30,262 bases of DNA from Gnetum montanum (taxonomy: Eukaryota > Streptophyta > Gnetopsida > Gnetales > Gnetaceae), in assembly GCA_015680685.1 (NCBI GenBank), contig MNCI01025128.1, positions 572,138-602,399 on the forward strand, in the 5' to 3' direction. The notes under the pieces are model-generated. The model worked only from the letters and a program-made list of their open reading frames with translations. It was not told the DNA's origin and did not search any database. Position 1 is the stretch's first letter. Every line of letters starts with the position of its first letter. Shown piece after piece: positions 9,527 to 19,719 of this stretch. The position numbers and the translations under genes are program-made.

Positions 9527-9538
9527 GCTCCGATACCA
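9527..9538 (-). promoter_or_regulatory. Primer-binding site (initiator tRNA-Met type)
   Basis: Minus-strand TGGTATCGGAGC is one base different from TGGTATCAGAGC, the standard plant LTR element site complementary to the 3' end of initiator methionine tRNA. It sits two bases inside the LTR end at 9541, the expected spacing. It shows that the 9541-10140 LTR is a 5' LTR of a minus-strand element. Confidence 0.8.
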
Positions 9539-9540
9539 AA

Positions 9541-10140
9541 TGTGACATCATGTTCCTAGATGTTATTAAAACACAATCGTTCATGACTTAATTCATCACA
9601 CTCATGAGCGTTATAATGGAAATACCATGATATAACTTGATAAATGAATAACTTGGTAAATTACTGATGCACTAAATTTAATACAAAGAAAAATTAGAGG
9701 AAAAACTTTATTAATGAGAGTAGTACATTGTAACACCCTTTGGGCTATCTTCTCGTGCCACTTAAACCTTAGAGGCAATCTGGCACTACCACCATAGTTA
9801 GCCTATCCAATTGAAGGGGTGATCAATCCTTTCTTGTCCTGCTTCACTTGGCTCCCATTACTTGAAAATTTGGCACTACCACCATAGTTAGCCTATCCAA
9901 CTGAAAGGGTGATTAGTCCCTTCTTGTCCTGCTTCACTCAGCTCCCATCACTTGGCAATCTAGGCTCTGCAACTCCAGCTAGCACAACCCCTAAACCTAA
10001 CTTTAAATCACATAGGTCAAACCCATTCCCGATGGGTATATGAATAATTGTAACTTCTCATAATGAGGGATCCATTCATTTGAAGGTTAATTACATTGTT
10101 ACCATACAATTCCGCTCTTAATATGTTACCAAACATTACA
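9541..10140 (-). mobile_element. 5' LTR of a minus-strand retrotransposon
   Basis: On the minus strand the segment begins TGTAATGTTTGG and ends GATGTCACA, giving TGT...ACA ends. It is followed by a primer-binding site, and its length is 600 bp. The outer end at 10140 was placed by the TGT...ACA rule and not by alignment to a second LTR, so it is less certain than the inner end. The LTR contains a 90-bp tandem duplication. A LINE begins immediately beyond the outer end. Confidence 0.65.
9781..9961. repeat. 90-bp tandem duplication within the LTR
   Basis: TGGCACTACCACCATAGTTA recurs at 9781 and 9871, and the following 70 bases match with few differences. Two units are present. Such duplications in LTR U3 or R regions are common. 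Confidence 0.85.
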
Positions 10141-10188
10141 ATTTTTGAAGAAATTTCAGTTGCATAATGGAAGTATATAGTTAGCAAA

Positions 10189-10800
10189 ATGGCATCGCTA
10201 GGTGAAATCCAAGAATAAAAAAGAAATTCTTCAAAGCGTATTAGCCCTCGAAGAGAAGATTGAGGGGGAAAAGAAAGATAGTATTGCTCTAAAGGATAAT
10301 AAATAGATTTTGCTAAAATTACTAGAACTTGAAGCTAAGATAGAGGAAAATAAAAATGAATATAATCTTGAAGGAATAAAGACAGATGGAATTTGCAATT
10401 GTGAAAGCTTTGAAGGAGCAAGATTAAAAAAGCACAAAAGAAAAAAAATTGCATCTTGTAGGTATCCTAGAGATAGAAAATGAAACAGATGAAACTTTAT
10501 TTAAGAAATTTGGAAAACTTATAAATAATATGCATATTGATTCTAAAAAAAATCATAAATTTTTTCAAGTTCCAAGTGAATGATGTGAAAAGCCCCAACA
10601 TGTAATTATTAAGTTTCATAATGTAGAATACAAAGTGCATGTTTGGGGATATTGAAGCCATATGAAGCAAACTAAGAATGAAAAAAATATTTAGATAAAT
10701 GAGGATCTTACTCAAAAGGAACTTGCAAAAATGACAAAATGATGGAAAAGGTTTAAGGCAGCTTGTGAACATGGTTTAGTAACATACCTAAATGCTAGCA
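10189..10800 (+). pseudogene. LINE ORF1-like region
   Basis: It starts at ATG 10189 (MASLGEIQE then a stop). Charged Lys/Glu-rich sequence suggests a coiled coil. Further along, across frames, come EIENETDETLFKKFGKLI, HVIIKFHNVEYKV and WINEDLTQKELAKMTK-like parts. These resemble the nucleic-acid-binding ORF1 or N-terminal part of plant LINE proteins. Stops occur at many places. Family assignment rests on pattern and the downstream endonuclease. Confidence 0.5.
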
Positions 10801-10802
10801 AT

Positions 10803-11370
10803 GTGGTAGTCATTACAAATATGCAGTATTTCAAAAATTATTCAAAAAACCATATAGGCCCTTTAAGATGTGGATTTATTAAAATTAATAGTGGAATTGC
10901 AAATAACATTGTTTATTTGACTAGTATTAGCTTCTTTGATATTTTTAATATTTTTGGTTTTGTTGAAATTTGGGAAGATGTTGGTCCTATAGATTTTGTA
11001 GTTTCTAGACTTATTAAATTTGTTACAAGGAATACAAGAGCAAGGTGAAGAGATAGACATTCTAGGGCTATTGCAATGTTAGTGAGGGAATCTCTTGAAA
11101 ATTGTATGCTTTTAAAAAGAATTGATGATTATAAATAATATACTTGGCTAAAAATCTTATGTCATTATGGTTGCACATTACTTGTTATATGCTATTTTTC
11201 TCCTAGAGATGCTACATTGTATGATTCTACAGAGTCATCTCGTGATCATCCTTTTTAGTTCTTAGGCAGAGATATTATAAAATTTACAACAAAAGACTCA
11301 ATATTGATTTGTGAATATTTTAATGCAAGGATAGGTTCAAAACAAAAAAATTATTATATGGCAAAATAAT
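10803..11370 (+). pseudogene. LINE AP-like endonuclease
   Basis: The reading includes FDIFNIFGFVEIWEDVGPID and, in the next frame, AIAMLVRESLE followed by LLVICYFSPRDATLYD and the ILICEYFNARIG motif at about 11301-11330. In active LINE endonucleases the last motif is GDFNxRxG, with Asp and Asn catalytic. Here GGA and GAT-type codons read GAA and TAT (11313-11318), so the catalytic Asp is lost. Two frameshifts or stops further break the domain. In an active LINE this enzyme nicks genomic DNA to prime reverse transcription. Confidence 0.75.
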
Positions 11371-12149
11371 GATGGTAGTTTGGATATTATTGAAGATTAT
11401 AACTAGACTGGACATTTTTCAAATAGCACTATTAATAAGATGGACCAACAATTATTAGAATGAACAAAAAAAATTTATCTTTTGATTTGCAATGAACTTA
11501 CTAGATTTCCTTAATCTTTATCATTTAATTTCATAGGACCTCAAGGTAACTCTTACATTGATTTGCTTTTATATTCTTATAAAGATCTTGATTTTATTAA
11601 GGAATTGAAAAGTGGAGACAGTATAGTAGAGTATTATCATTATCATATTGAGCTTTTATGGCATTTTTTAATTATTTCTTAGATAACAAAAAATATGAAT
11701 AGAAAAAAATGGCACTACAAACTCACCCCCAATAGTCAAGAAACACTATATGAATATAGCATATTACAAATGAATTTTTGAAACATGACATAACAAGCTT
11801 GAACAAATTTTGCTTATAGTAGCAAAGCAATTTGTGCATTAATAATAACAAGTTGTTCAAAAGACTTGGATTGATAAGGATTACGTACAGGTTAGGAAGA
11901 ATATTAATAATGCAAATAAGAGTTACAAACAAAGTTTAGTTAAGGCATATAAATGCTTGATTAGAACTAAGAGAAGGAAATTTTCAAGGAAACAATAAGA
12001 ACATTTTGTTTACATAATTAAAAAGGAACCTACATAGTTTTGATGATGTTTTTATCATGAAGCCTCTTCATCATTTAATTTTTCTTTTAAAGATCTTTTC
12101 TCATTTTACAATAAGTTATTTACATGACACAACGATAATTCTACTACTA

Positions 12150-12800
12150 CTATATAGCAAGCACCTCTTACTCTTGGAGAAGTTACAAAGGGTATTAAAA
12201 ATCTAGCATTTGGTAAAGCTGTAAATTTAGATATTTTAAATGCAAAATTATTAAAAGTGATAGGATATACTATTCATAGAGAAATTTTCCAAAAATTAAA
12301 TTTAACAATGGAGCAAGGATTAAATCAACATTGGAAAACTAGTAAAGCTATATTGTTATAGAAAAAGGAGGATAAGAATAATTTAAACAATTGTCAAATA
12401 TGAGTAATATTTTTGCAAAAGTGGATCCCAAGAATTGAATTTTCTTTTATATGAAAATGATGCTACCTTGATTTCTGCTACTCTATAAGGTATGCAAAAT
12501 ATATTGCAAAGTTTGGAAAATTATTATTGTTCATCTAGTCTTCAAGTGAATGTAGATAAAACCAAATTGATGATCTAGTGTACAAGAAATAACTGTTATA
12601 ACTTTGATTTTGGAGGTACCAATGTGCAAATAGTAGATTTTTAAAAATATTTGTTATCTCATTTATATGAACAATTACATGTGGGGAAAGTACATCAAAG
12701 AAAAAATAGCAGGAGGCTTTAAGGCTTTGTATATTTTCAAAACTAGTGCAAGGATTTAGGCCTTTGGGCTTGGAAGGTTAGAAAATAAATTTTCAAACTA
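12150..12800 (+). pseudogene. LINE reverse transcriptase remnant
   Basis: The first part reads LTLGEVTKGIKNLAFGKAVN...LNAKLLKVIG, the usual N-terminal RT element that normally carries a KAPGxDG-like signature. After a deletion near 12400 it continues FLLYENDATLISAT (Tyr codon 12450-12452), in which YADD has become YEND, and LQVNVDKTKLMI. The catalytic pair is therefore degenerate and the palm is incomplete. The enzyme would have copied the LINE RNA at the nicked target. Confidence 0.75.
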
Positions 12801-13595
12801 TCATCTATGCTATCATATTGTATGGATGTGTTATTTAGGGACCTAGACACAATGGTAAACTTTGAAAAGATATTGAAAGGGTGCAAAAAACTTTTCTTCT
12901 CACTGAGTTAAAGGTGAAGATGCAAACACCTTCCTAAATGTTATTATGAAAATGTGATTTATTACTTTTATAAGCAAAAGCCTTGTGCCTATTTATTACA
13001 TATGCTCATAGTTGATATATCTCAAGCCAAGAAAAATTCTCTAAAGTTGTTCTTGAGGATTCACAAGATCATGGATGGTGTTTTTAGGGGATTTAATGGT
13101 TGAGAAAATGGAATATCTCTTGGGAGGATGTGTAGCAAAATCCTAAGCATATTCACCAACTAGTCAAGTAGAAAGTGTTAATACAAATGTGGACTAATAT
13201 AGAAGGTAGGGTACAATTTTATTTACACTATATTAGATGTAATAAACTAGTTGTAGAAGCTTACTACTACTATTCTCATTAAGTATCAAAATGCTATCAG
13301 TAAGCTTCGCTTAAGTTCTCATCATCTTAGAATTGAAAGTAAAAGATGAATTCAACTCCCCTAAGAAGAATGCATTTGTAGGTTGTGCATATAAGGAGCC
13401 CTTGAACATAAGTTATGTGTGTTTTCTTCTTGTACTATGACTATCCATTTGAGACACTGTTATAATGTTATTGCACAAAGATTGTATGATTTGTTTTTGA
13501 TGCCCCCATAGGTGCATGGTTAATTTGTAGAGTCTATCTATATTTTTCATAAAAATGTAATATCTATCCAATAGATCCTATGGGTCTTTGGATGT

Positions 13596-13623
13596 AATAA
13601 AGCTTCATTTAATTTTAAAAAAA
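13596..13623 (+). terminator. LINE polyadenylation signal and A-rich tail
   Basis: AATAAA is followed about 15 bases later by a seven-A run. This marks the 3' end of the LINE transcript and of the insertion. Confidence 0.6.
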
Positions 13624-14137
13624 TGAATTTTAGGAAATGCAGGAGTTCTTCAAATATATTTCATTTTCCATGTTCAAAAGTGCAATGATAATTGCATTTT
13701 CCATATCCTATTGGATTTGTTAGGAATAAAATCATTCTTTGTAATAATCTCATAAGCAGCTTTTGAATTAAAAGAAAAAATAGATTTGCATCCTTTCAAA
13801 AAGTATCTGGAAAAGCCTATTGCAAAATGTTGTCAACTTTAAATGAATTATCAAGATTAAAAATTAATTTTCCTCTTTCTATTCAAACCATAAAGACTAG
13901 AACATTTATTCCAAATACTCCATCTATCGTGGATATGTAGATAAGAAATTGCAATGATACCAAATTTTTTTCAAGTGGTAAGCAACCTAGATGTATTATT
14001 AGCCTAAATTCCTTAATTAAAAAGAAGCCACCATAGGCTAACTTGTCAAAAAAAATACTTAAATAAAATTTAGATAACATTAAAATATTTCAAATATTAA
14101 CTTGAACTAACAATTTTTGCCTTCAAATAACAAGATA
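13624..14137. other. AT-rich stretch with no recognisable feature
   Basis: No reading frame or repeat is recognised between the LINE 3' end and the start of the first 1.3-kb direct repeat. Confidence 0.5.
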
Positions 14138-15484
14138 ACCTATTAAATTACATCTCATTAATATAACCAAAACTTACATGAGATCACTCTAACTTTAGTA
14201 AAATCAAAGTAAACTTTTTATGTTAAAAAATTTATTATTATTTAAATGCACAATCTTTAGCATAGTAATGTGTTCTTTCATCTCCATCCTACTCCCTAAA
14301 GAGGTCTTTTATCCTTAAATAATAAAAGAAAAGGGAAAAAATTACATACATCGTCATTGGCATCTCATGTCATAAAAAATTAAAAATGCAAAATTGATGG
14401 CCAATTTAAAGAACGAAAAGAAGAAACATCACTATCATCATCTTACATCCTCAAAAGAGGAAGGCTTCAAAAAATAATTGAAAGAAAAAACAAATATGGC
14501 CATGACCATCTAACACTAAAAAATTCTTGGGAGGTTTGAATGGAAAAAAATGGGTGAAAAAATAAACATCACCATGAAGGTTTGAATTGAAATATATAAG
14601 GAAAAATAAAAAACATATATAGCATCAGCATCTCACAATATGAAAATACAATGTAGGCTTACATCATAGATTGAAAAATTAGATGGGATTGGCAAATTGG
14701 AGGTCCCTTTTTATAAATCAAATAAAATTTGAATAAATCAATGTAAGAATCGATTAAAATCATCAATTTTTGCAAAATAGAGCAATTATATTCAACCATG
14801 TTAGTAGATGCACTTTTCAAATTTTTTCCATCTAATACCTCAATTACAGTGGAAAATCACATATAGAAATTTTAATTTTAAGTTGCCATAAGAATTAGTA
14901 ATAAAAAATATAGTAAACTTAAAAAATCAAAAAACAATATAACACTATTTGTTAGATTAAATGTCTCATCCGATTTTAAATCTTGCAATATATCTATATC
15001 TCACAGATGTCACGATTGTAGATGTCTCAAACTATAGTTTGAATAAGGGTAAAAATAAGAAAAAGAAAAATTGATCATAAATGTCTCAAACTATAGCTTG
15101 AATAAGGATAAAAATAAGAAAAAGAAAAATTCCCAATAAGAATTACAAGAGAGGAACTTAAGTTTTCAGCAGGCTCTCTCCACCATCCATCAACATCTCA
15201 CATAATGGACATATGAGGAAGGAGTTCCAATTTTTAAAGGGTTCAGGAAAGCCACATGGTATATGATTCATTAAGTGTTCCATCAGATTTTAAATCGACT
15301 TTAGTGTTACGTTGCAATATATCTGGCATTGCGATATGATGTCATGATCACAGATTTCTCAAACATATCTGGCCTTGCGATATGATGTAACAATCGCAGA
15401 TTTCTCAAACTATGGCTTGAATGAGGGTAAAAATAAGAAAAAGAAGAATTCCCAACCTGGAGTTACAAGAGAGGAACTTAAGTT
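14138..15484 (+). repeat. Long direct repeat, copy 1
   Basis: Beginning CTATTAAATTACATCTC and ending GGAACTTAAGTT, this segment is matched along its length, with indels, by 17237-18525. It includes an arm of the fold-back repeat family (from CATAGATTG at 14664) and a later part with repeated TTGCGATATGATG and CAGATTTCTCAAAC blocks. Its ends lack TG...CA, so it is not a normal LTR. The composition is AT-rich. No coding sequence is seen. Confidence 0.8.
14664..15010 (+). repeat. Fold-back family arm, copy A
   Basis: Starting CATAGATTGAAAAATT, about 340 bp match the arms at 17782, 23998 and (inverted) 24467-24719 and 25889-26273. It probably represents the terminal repeat of a non-autonomous DNA transposon. 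No transposase or target duplication was found. Confidence 0.65.
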
Positions 15485-16215
15485 CTGGTCCTATCAATCA
15501 TCTTCATCACGGTCATGCCCTCTGCGGCCACTATCTGAGCCAGATGAAGAAGATGATGATGATGATGAAGGGGAGAAGGAATGAGAACTTGCATTGTGTC
15601 GATGCCTATCACCCTTCCTTCAATAATCATGACCACAATTGCGATCGTGACCTCCTTTTTCCCTCTTTTCATGACTTGCCCCTCCAAATCCATTTTTGTC
15701 ATTGGATCCGTTCTGACCAAAACCTGGATTATGAATTTTGGATTGCACATTCTGGTTGAGAGCCCCTTGAACAAAGTCAAAGAGAGGAGTATCACCAAAG
15801 GAAAAGACCCTAAAGAAGTATTTGCCTCCATCTAATGGGCCAAGCAGAGGTGGAAAAGTGTTTGACCCCTTGCCTTTTACAAGCTTGTGTTGGTGCTCTA
15901 GCTGATGATCCCTTAACCTTTGTGCTTCAGTGGGATGGTAATCCCTTGAATCGAGATCTCGCATCTCGTACTCCCCGTGAAGATGGTGAAGTTCATGTCG
16001 TGCAAGGCATTAGCTGGAGCATTGCTAGAATAGATCAATCAGGTGGCAACACAATGTTACCTTCCATGTCGCACCACCGTAGCATTTCATATTGATGTAA
16101 GATAAAGGTGAAGTCGGGTACATACTCATTTGGATGAGCATATACCACTTGGTATTGCTAAGGCACCTGGTCTGCCCTAGGCAGAGAAAGGCTCCTGTGA
16201 GAAGAAGACATTTTA
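15485..16215 (-). pseudogene. Gag-like or captured coding fragment, unidentified
   Basis: Downstream (minus strand) of the LTR at 16371-17236 and its leader, a Met codon near 16212 begins MSSSHRSLSLPRADQVP, then a stop. Other frames continue with QYQVVYAHPNEYVPDF, YEMRDLDSRDYHPTEAQRL and a Gly/Asn/Lys-rich stretch. The end is a Ser-run, RS/DD-rich tail at about 15490-15620. At least three stops or frameshifts break it. Its place after LTR and leader suggests a retroelement gag; a captured host gene encoding an RS-rich nuclear protein is the alternative. No domain was recognised. It ends abruptly at the first direct repeat. Confidence 0.45.
15543..15570. repeat. (GAT)n trinucleotide run
   Basis: A run of GAT units with minor variation. 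It lies within the Ser-rich tail of the minus-strand gag-like fragment and supplies the serine or histidine run depending on frame. Confidence 0.85.
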
Positions 16216-16370
16216 TGTTAATGAATTTATATGCAATGTGAGGTTAAGATTCAATTTAATTATAATAATAATTTTTGTTTTTGGAAAATTTGACTCTTAG
16301 GGTTCGAACAACAAGGTTACTAAGTTTTTCTAAGTTTAGTTAGCACATGTAGAACTAAAGTCCCTAACAA
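16216..16370 (-). other. Leader between LTR copy 2 and gag-like start
   Basis: About 155 bases separate the LTR end from the first Met of the gag-like fragment, a normal spacing for a retrotransposon 5' leader. The string GTTCGAACCCTAAGAGTC appears here on the minus strand. It could be part of a tRNA-complementary sequence, but it lies too far from the LTR end for a primer-binding site. Confidence 0.4.
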
Positions 16371-17097
16371 CGGAGCGGTGAGATACCCTTACGCCTAACC
16401 ATATGAATCATAGGCGTTCACATGCGATTTGGTCGAATTCCATAGACTTTAATTACCAAGTACGCTAGAGTTAAATGATAAGTGTGTGTTGTCCATTCGT
16501 TGTCTTTCTAGTCCCACTTGTGAGATGCAATTGTATGGTTAAGTGTGACTAAGGTGTAAGATTTTTATTATTTTGTGTTTTATCAATTTTCTCACCTAGA
16601 ACAAGAATAAAGGTGAGAGTAATTAAGTGTTAAGTAAACTATTATCTAATCTAGCCTAACACAAGTAATTATCCCCACTTCTCGAACACATCTTGAACTT
16701 TTTGTAAACACTGTTAGGTTGTTAAACGCTAACCATTTCTGAGCTACCAAGTATCACACATATGTTCGAAGGGCTCGTGCTTGTGTATTTTAATGAGCTG
16801 CTTAATTAATCAAAATTAATTGCTACATGAATAACATCAATGTAAATTGCATGAAATCACAATATATAAATGCATAAGAAAGAAAGTCTCAAGTGCTGCA
16901 AGGATGAATCAAAGAGTTTGTCTTGATTGCCAACATAATGGTGTGTTCAGGTACATCAATGCTTGAATAAAGACCTGATCACACTTAGACCTCCTATTGC
17001 GGGTACTTGGAAAATATTCTAACTCTCAAATAAAAAAACTGCAAGAGTTTTGCTACTTAACTGCCAAAAACTACTTCCAATCGTGTGCTCAAAGCTG

Positions 17098-17105
17098 TAT
17101 TTATA
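17098..17105 (-). promoter_or_regulatory. TATA box of LTR copy 2
   Basis: Minus-strand TATAAATA lies about 130 bases inside the LTR, downstream of five ATATTG-type motifs, paralleling LTR copy 1. Confidence 0.6.
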
Positions 17106-17114
17106 GACTCGGGG

Positions 17115-17215
17115 TTAACCCTGCAATATCGAATGCCCAATATCACATCTTGGGCCTCAATATCACGTACCTAATATTGTGTACCCAATATCGCAGCTGC
17201 TCGGATATTGGAGCT
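17115..17215 (-). promoter_or_regulatory. U3 array of (C/G)ATATTG motifs in LTR copy 2
   Basis: On the minus strand GCGATATTGGG, CACAATATTAGG, CGTGATATTGAGG, TGTGATATTGGG and TTCGATATTGCAG follow one another at about 16-22 base spacing, directly before the TATA box. LTR copy 1 has a shorter array based on CGATATCG. A binding-site cluster for a host factor is a reasonable inference. Confidence 0.5.
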
Positions 17216-17236
17216 TAAGTAAAACATGATTCATCA

Positions 17237-18525
17237 CTATTAAATTACATCTCATTAATATAACCAAAACTTACATGAGATCACTCAACTTAGTAAAATT
17301 GAAGCACACTTTTTACGTTAAAAAATTTATTATTATTTAAATGCACAAGTTTTAGCATAGCGATGTGTTGTTTCATCTTTATCCTACAACCTAGAGAGGT
17401 CTTTTATCCTTAAATAATAAAAGAAAAGGGAAAAAATACATACATCACCATCACCATTAGCATCTCACGTCATAAAAAATTAAAAATGCAAAATTGATGG
17501 CCAATTTAAAGAAAGAAAAGAAGAAACATCACTATCATCATCTTACATCCTCAAAAGAGGAAGGCTTCAAAAAATAATTGAAAGAAAAAACAAATATGGC
17601 CATGACCATCTAACACTAAAAAAATGCTTTGGAGGTTTGATTGGAAAAAAATTAGTGAAAAAATAAACATCACCATCAACATTTCGCATCATGAAGGTTT
17701 GAATTGAAATATATAAGGAAACATAAAAAACATATATAGCATCGGCATCTCACAATATGAAAATACAATGTAGGCTTAAATCATAGATTGAAAAATTGAA
17801 TGGGATTGGCAAATCAGAGGTCCTTTTTATAAATCCGATGAAAAAATTTGAATAAATTGATGTAAGTATTTAATTAAAATCATCAATATTTGCAAAATAG
17901 AGCAATTATATGCAACCATGTTAGTAGATGCATTTTTCAATTTTTTTCATCTAAGACCTCAATTACAATGGAAAATCACATATAGAAATTTTAATTTTAA
18001 GTTGCCATAAGAATTAGTAATAAACAAGATAGTAAACTTAAAAGATCAAAAACAATATAATACTATTTGTTAGATTAGATGTCTCATCCATTTTAAATCT
18101 TGCAATATATCTATATCTCGCAGGTGTGGCTTGAATAAGGGTAAAAATAGAAAAAGAAAAATTCCCGATAAGAATTACAAGAGAAGAACTTAAGTTTTCA
18201 GCCACCATCCATCAACATGTCTCGGAATGGATGTACGAGGAAGGAGTTCCAATTTTGATGTCATGATTGCAGATTTCTCAAACCATCCATCAACATTGAA
18301 GGAGTTCCAATTTTTAGACCGGTAGGAAAGCTGCATGGTATATGATTCCTTAAGTGTCCCATCAGATTTTAAATCGACTTTAATGTTACATTGATATGGT
18401 GTCATGTTTGTATGATGTAATCATCGCAGATTTCTTAAACTATGGCTTGAATGAGCGTAAAAATAAGAAAAGGAAAAATTCCCAACCTGGAGTTACAAGA
18501 GGGAACTTAAGTTTTCAACGGGCTC
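17237..18525 (+). repeat. Long direct repeat, copy 2
   Basis: It matches 14138-15484 from its first base (CTATTAAATTACATCTC) to the shared AACTTAAGTT end. The match begins exactly at the outer end of LTR copy 2. It carries its own indels, including loss of a stretch near 18130-18190 relative to copy 1. Confidence 0.8.
17782..18110 (+). repeat. Fold-back family arm, copy B
   Basis: The CATAGATTGAAAAATT start and the following 330 bp correspond to copy A as part of the long direct repeat, and to the arms near 24 and 26 kb. Confidence 0.65.
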
Positions 18526-18812
18526 TCTCCCTGGAGTTACAAGAGGGGAACTTAAGTTTTCAACGGGCTCTCTCCACCATCAGCGGCATGCCCTCATACG
18601 AAGTAGTTCCGATTTCTAGAGGGTTCCGATTTCTAGAGGGTTCCGAAAGCCGCATGGTAGATGGAGTTACAAGAGGGGAACTTAAGTAACTTAAGTTTTC
18701 AGCAGGCTCTCTCCACCGTCCATCAACATCTCACGTAATGGACAGCCGCATGCCATCATACGAAGGAGTTCCGATTTCTAGAGGGTTCAGAAAGCCGCAT
18801 GGTAGATGGTTC
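18489..18812. repeat. GGAGTTACAAGAGGGGAACTTAAG repeat cluster
   Basis: The block GGAGTTACAAGAGG recurs at 18489, 18533 and 18663, each followed by AACTTAAGTTTTCA and a GGGCTCTCTCC stretch. A second block, GTTCCGATTTCTAGAGGG, occurs three times. Single copies of the first block also end the long direct repeat at 15471. CpG is noticeably more frequent here than in the flanking transposon sequence. Confidence 0.7.
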
Positions 18813-19574
18813 GGGTGAACAGCGTTCTGTCAGATGCTTCGTTCTTGTTTCCATTATGTTTAATGGTTGGGTAAAAACATCCTGCCTCATTCATGCTATG
18901 ACCCGTAACAATCTGCCATGACATGTCTTCCCCTTGTTTGTTTCAGACTGGCCCCTTGAATCACGTTTACACTAGGAAATTGCAAAAGTCACGTTGTTAT
19001 CAGTTCCCTGACGGTTTGAACTGCAAGCTCAAGCTATGGACAAATCCATTGAATTTTCCAATACGTAAAGAATGATTTCTATAACCAAAAAATTGTGTCT
19101 TTTCACGGCAAGCCCGACAAATCAAATTAGATGCCGTTTTCTTATCAGGTGCAAGGAAGAAATTTGTCGCGGACAAGGCTGAGTTTTCAACACAAACCCA
19201 AATCTGCTGACCGTTGAAACGAACACAGATGCGCGCAGCACTAGAAGACGAAATCAAAAAAAAAACAAACAATACATCGATCGCCGATGAGGTGGACTAT
19301 GAACTGTGTTTAAACCTTTAATGGTGAGTGACGCGTACAGCTTGCGCAGCGCTTGCGGCGCTGGCCAATCTATAATCTTAATGTTAAAGGCGAGGAGCGA
19401 AGCGTCAATGTGCACGCGACGCCGGCAAACCAACTACGGACTTAGTGCTGCAGCAACGTCTTGTCACATGCTTACAAAACATATGGCCGCCTTTCTGGAC
19501 CAGAGTTGTCTGTCTACACATGGACGGCAGAGAAACCCTTGTTCTCTGGCTCCATTAGCACACCTTACGAAGTC
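18813..19574. other. Upstream region of the VQ gene, CpG-rich
   Basis: This stretch has no recognised transposon and much more CpG and mixed composition than the sequence to its left. Two open frames (19000-19272 minus, 19306-19602 plus) are present but have no recognisable domains. It is best read as promoter and upstream sequence of the gene at 19720. Confidence 0.5.
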
Positions 19575-19580
19575 GGTCAA
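19575..19580 (-). promoter_or_regulatory. W-box in the VQ gene promoter
   Basis: GGTCAA on the plus strand is TTGACC on the minus strand, the core site for WRKY factors (TTGACY). It lies about 140 bases before the start codon. VQ genes are often WRKY-regulated, but a six-base site occurs by chance frequently. Confidence 0.3.
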
Positions 19581-19633
19581 TTCTAACAAGGCATGCCATT
19601 AAATATTGCATTCCATCGCCGTCTGCCTAGAGA

Positions 19634-19639
19634 TATATA
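19634..19639 (+). promoter_or_regulatory. TATA box of the VQ gene
   Basis: TATATA within GAGATATATACACGG lies 86 bases upstream of the ATG. That would give a 5' untranslated leader of roughly 50-60 purine-rich bases. Confidence 0.55.
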
Positions 19640-19719
19640 CACGGAGGATTGGGGGGCGATATCACAGTTTCTGGAGGTAGTTTTGGGAGGAAGAAGAAGC
19701 GAAATTCAGAAGAAGAATA

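Larger units (their letters stand above)
10141..13623 (+). mobile_element. LINE (non-LTR retrotransposon), 3' complete, internally deleted
   Basis: The plus strand carries, in order, an ORF1-like region with basic and coiled-coil character, an AP-type endonuclease, an RT region and a 3' end consisting of AATAAA at 13596-13601 and an A-run at 13617-13623. Terminal A-run without LTRs is diagnostic of LINE retrotransposition. All frames are broken. The RT fingers region (about 12160-12400) joins directly to the C-terminal palm, so an internal piece is missing. The left limit is set at the neighbouring LTR edge and is approximate; no target-site duplication was found. Confidence 0.75.
16371..17236 (-). 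mobile_element. LTR of family A, copy 2 (5' LTR, inverted)
   Basis: Read on the minus strand it starts TGATG at 17236, has TATAAATA at the position equivalent to LTR copy 1, shares several internal blocks with 427-1211 (for example GACAACGAATG and the terminal GGGTATCTC block), and ends near 16371. The inner end reads CTCCGTT where copy 1 has CTCATCA, so that boundary is approximate. It is about 866 bp, longer than copy 1 chiefly in U3. A leader and gag-like start follow, so this was a 5' LTR. Confidence 0.75.

Noticed and set aside
15581-16095. Plus-strand open frames across the gag-like region
   Set aside because: The minus strand has the LTR-leader-Met order and the more protein-like composition. 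The plus frames are antisense.
14138-18525. Interpretation of the 1.3-kb direct repeats as LTRs of one retrotransposon
   Set aside because: The repeats lack TG...CA ends, a primer-binding site and a polypurine tract at the expected places, and the internal segment is an inverted LTR and gag-like piece of another family.
19000-19272. 90-codon minus-strand frame
   Set aside because: The start is hydrophobic and signal-like, but there is no conserved domain and no promoter evidence. It could be revisited with transcript data.
19306-19602. 98-codon plus-strand frame upstream of the VQ gene
   Set aside because: It ends before the TATA box, matches no family I recognise, and is best explained as open frame in a less AT-rich promoter region.
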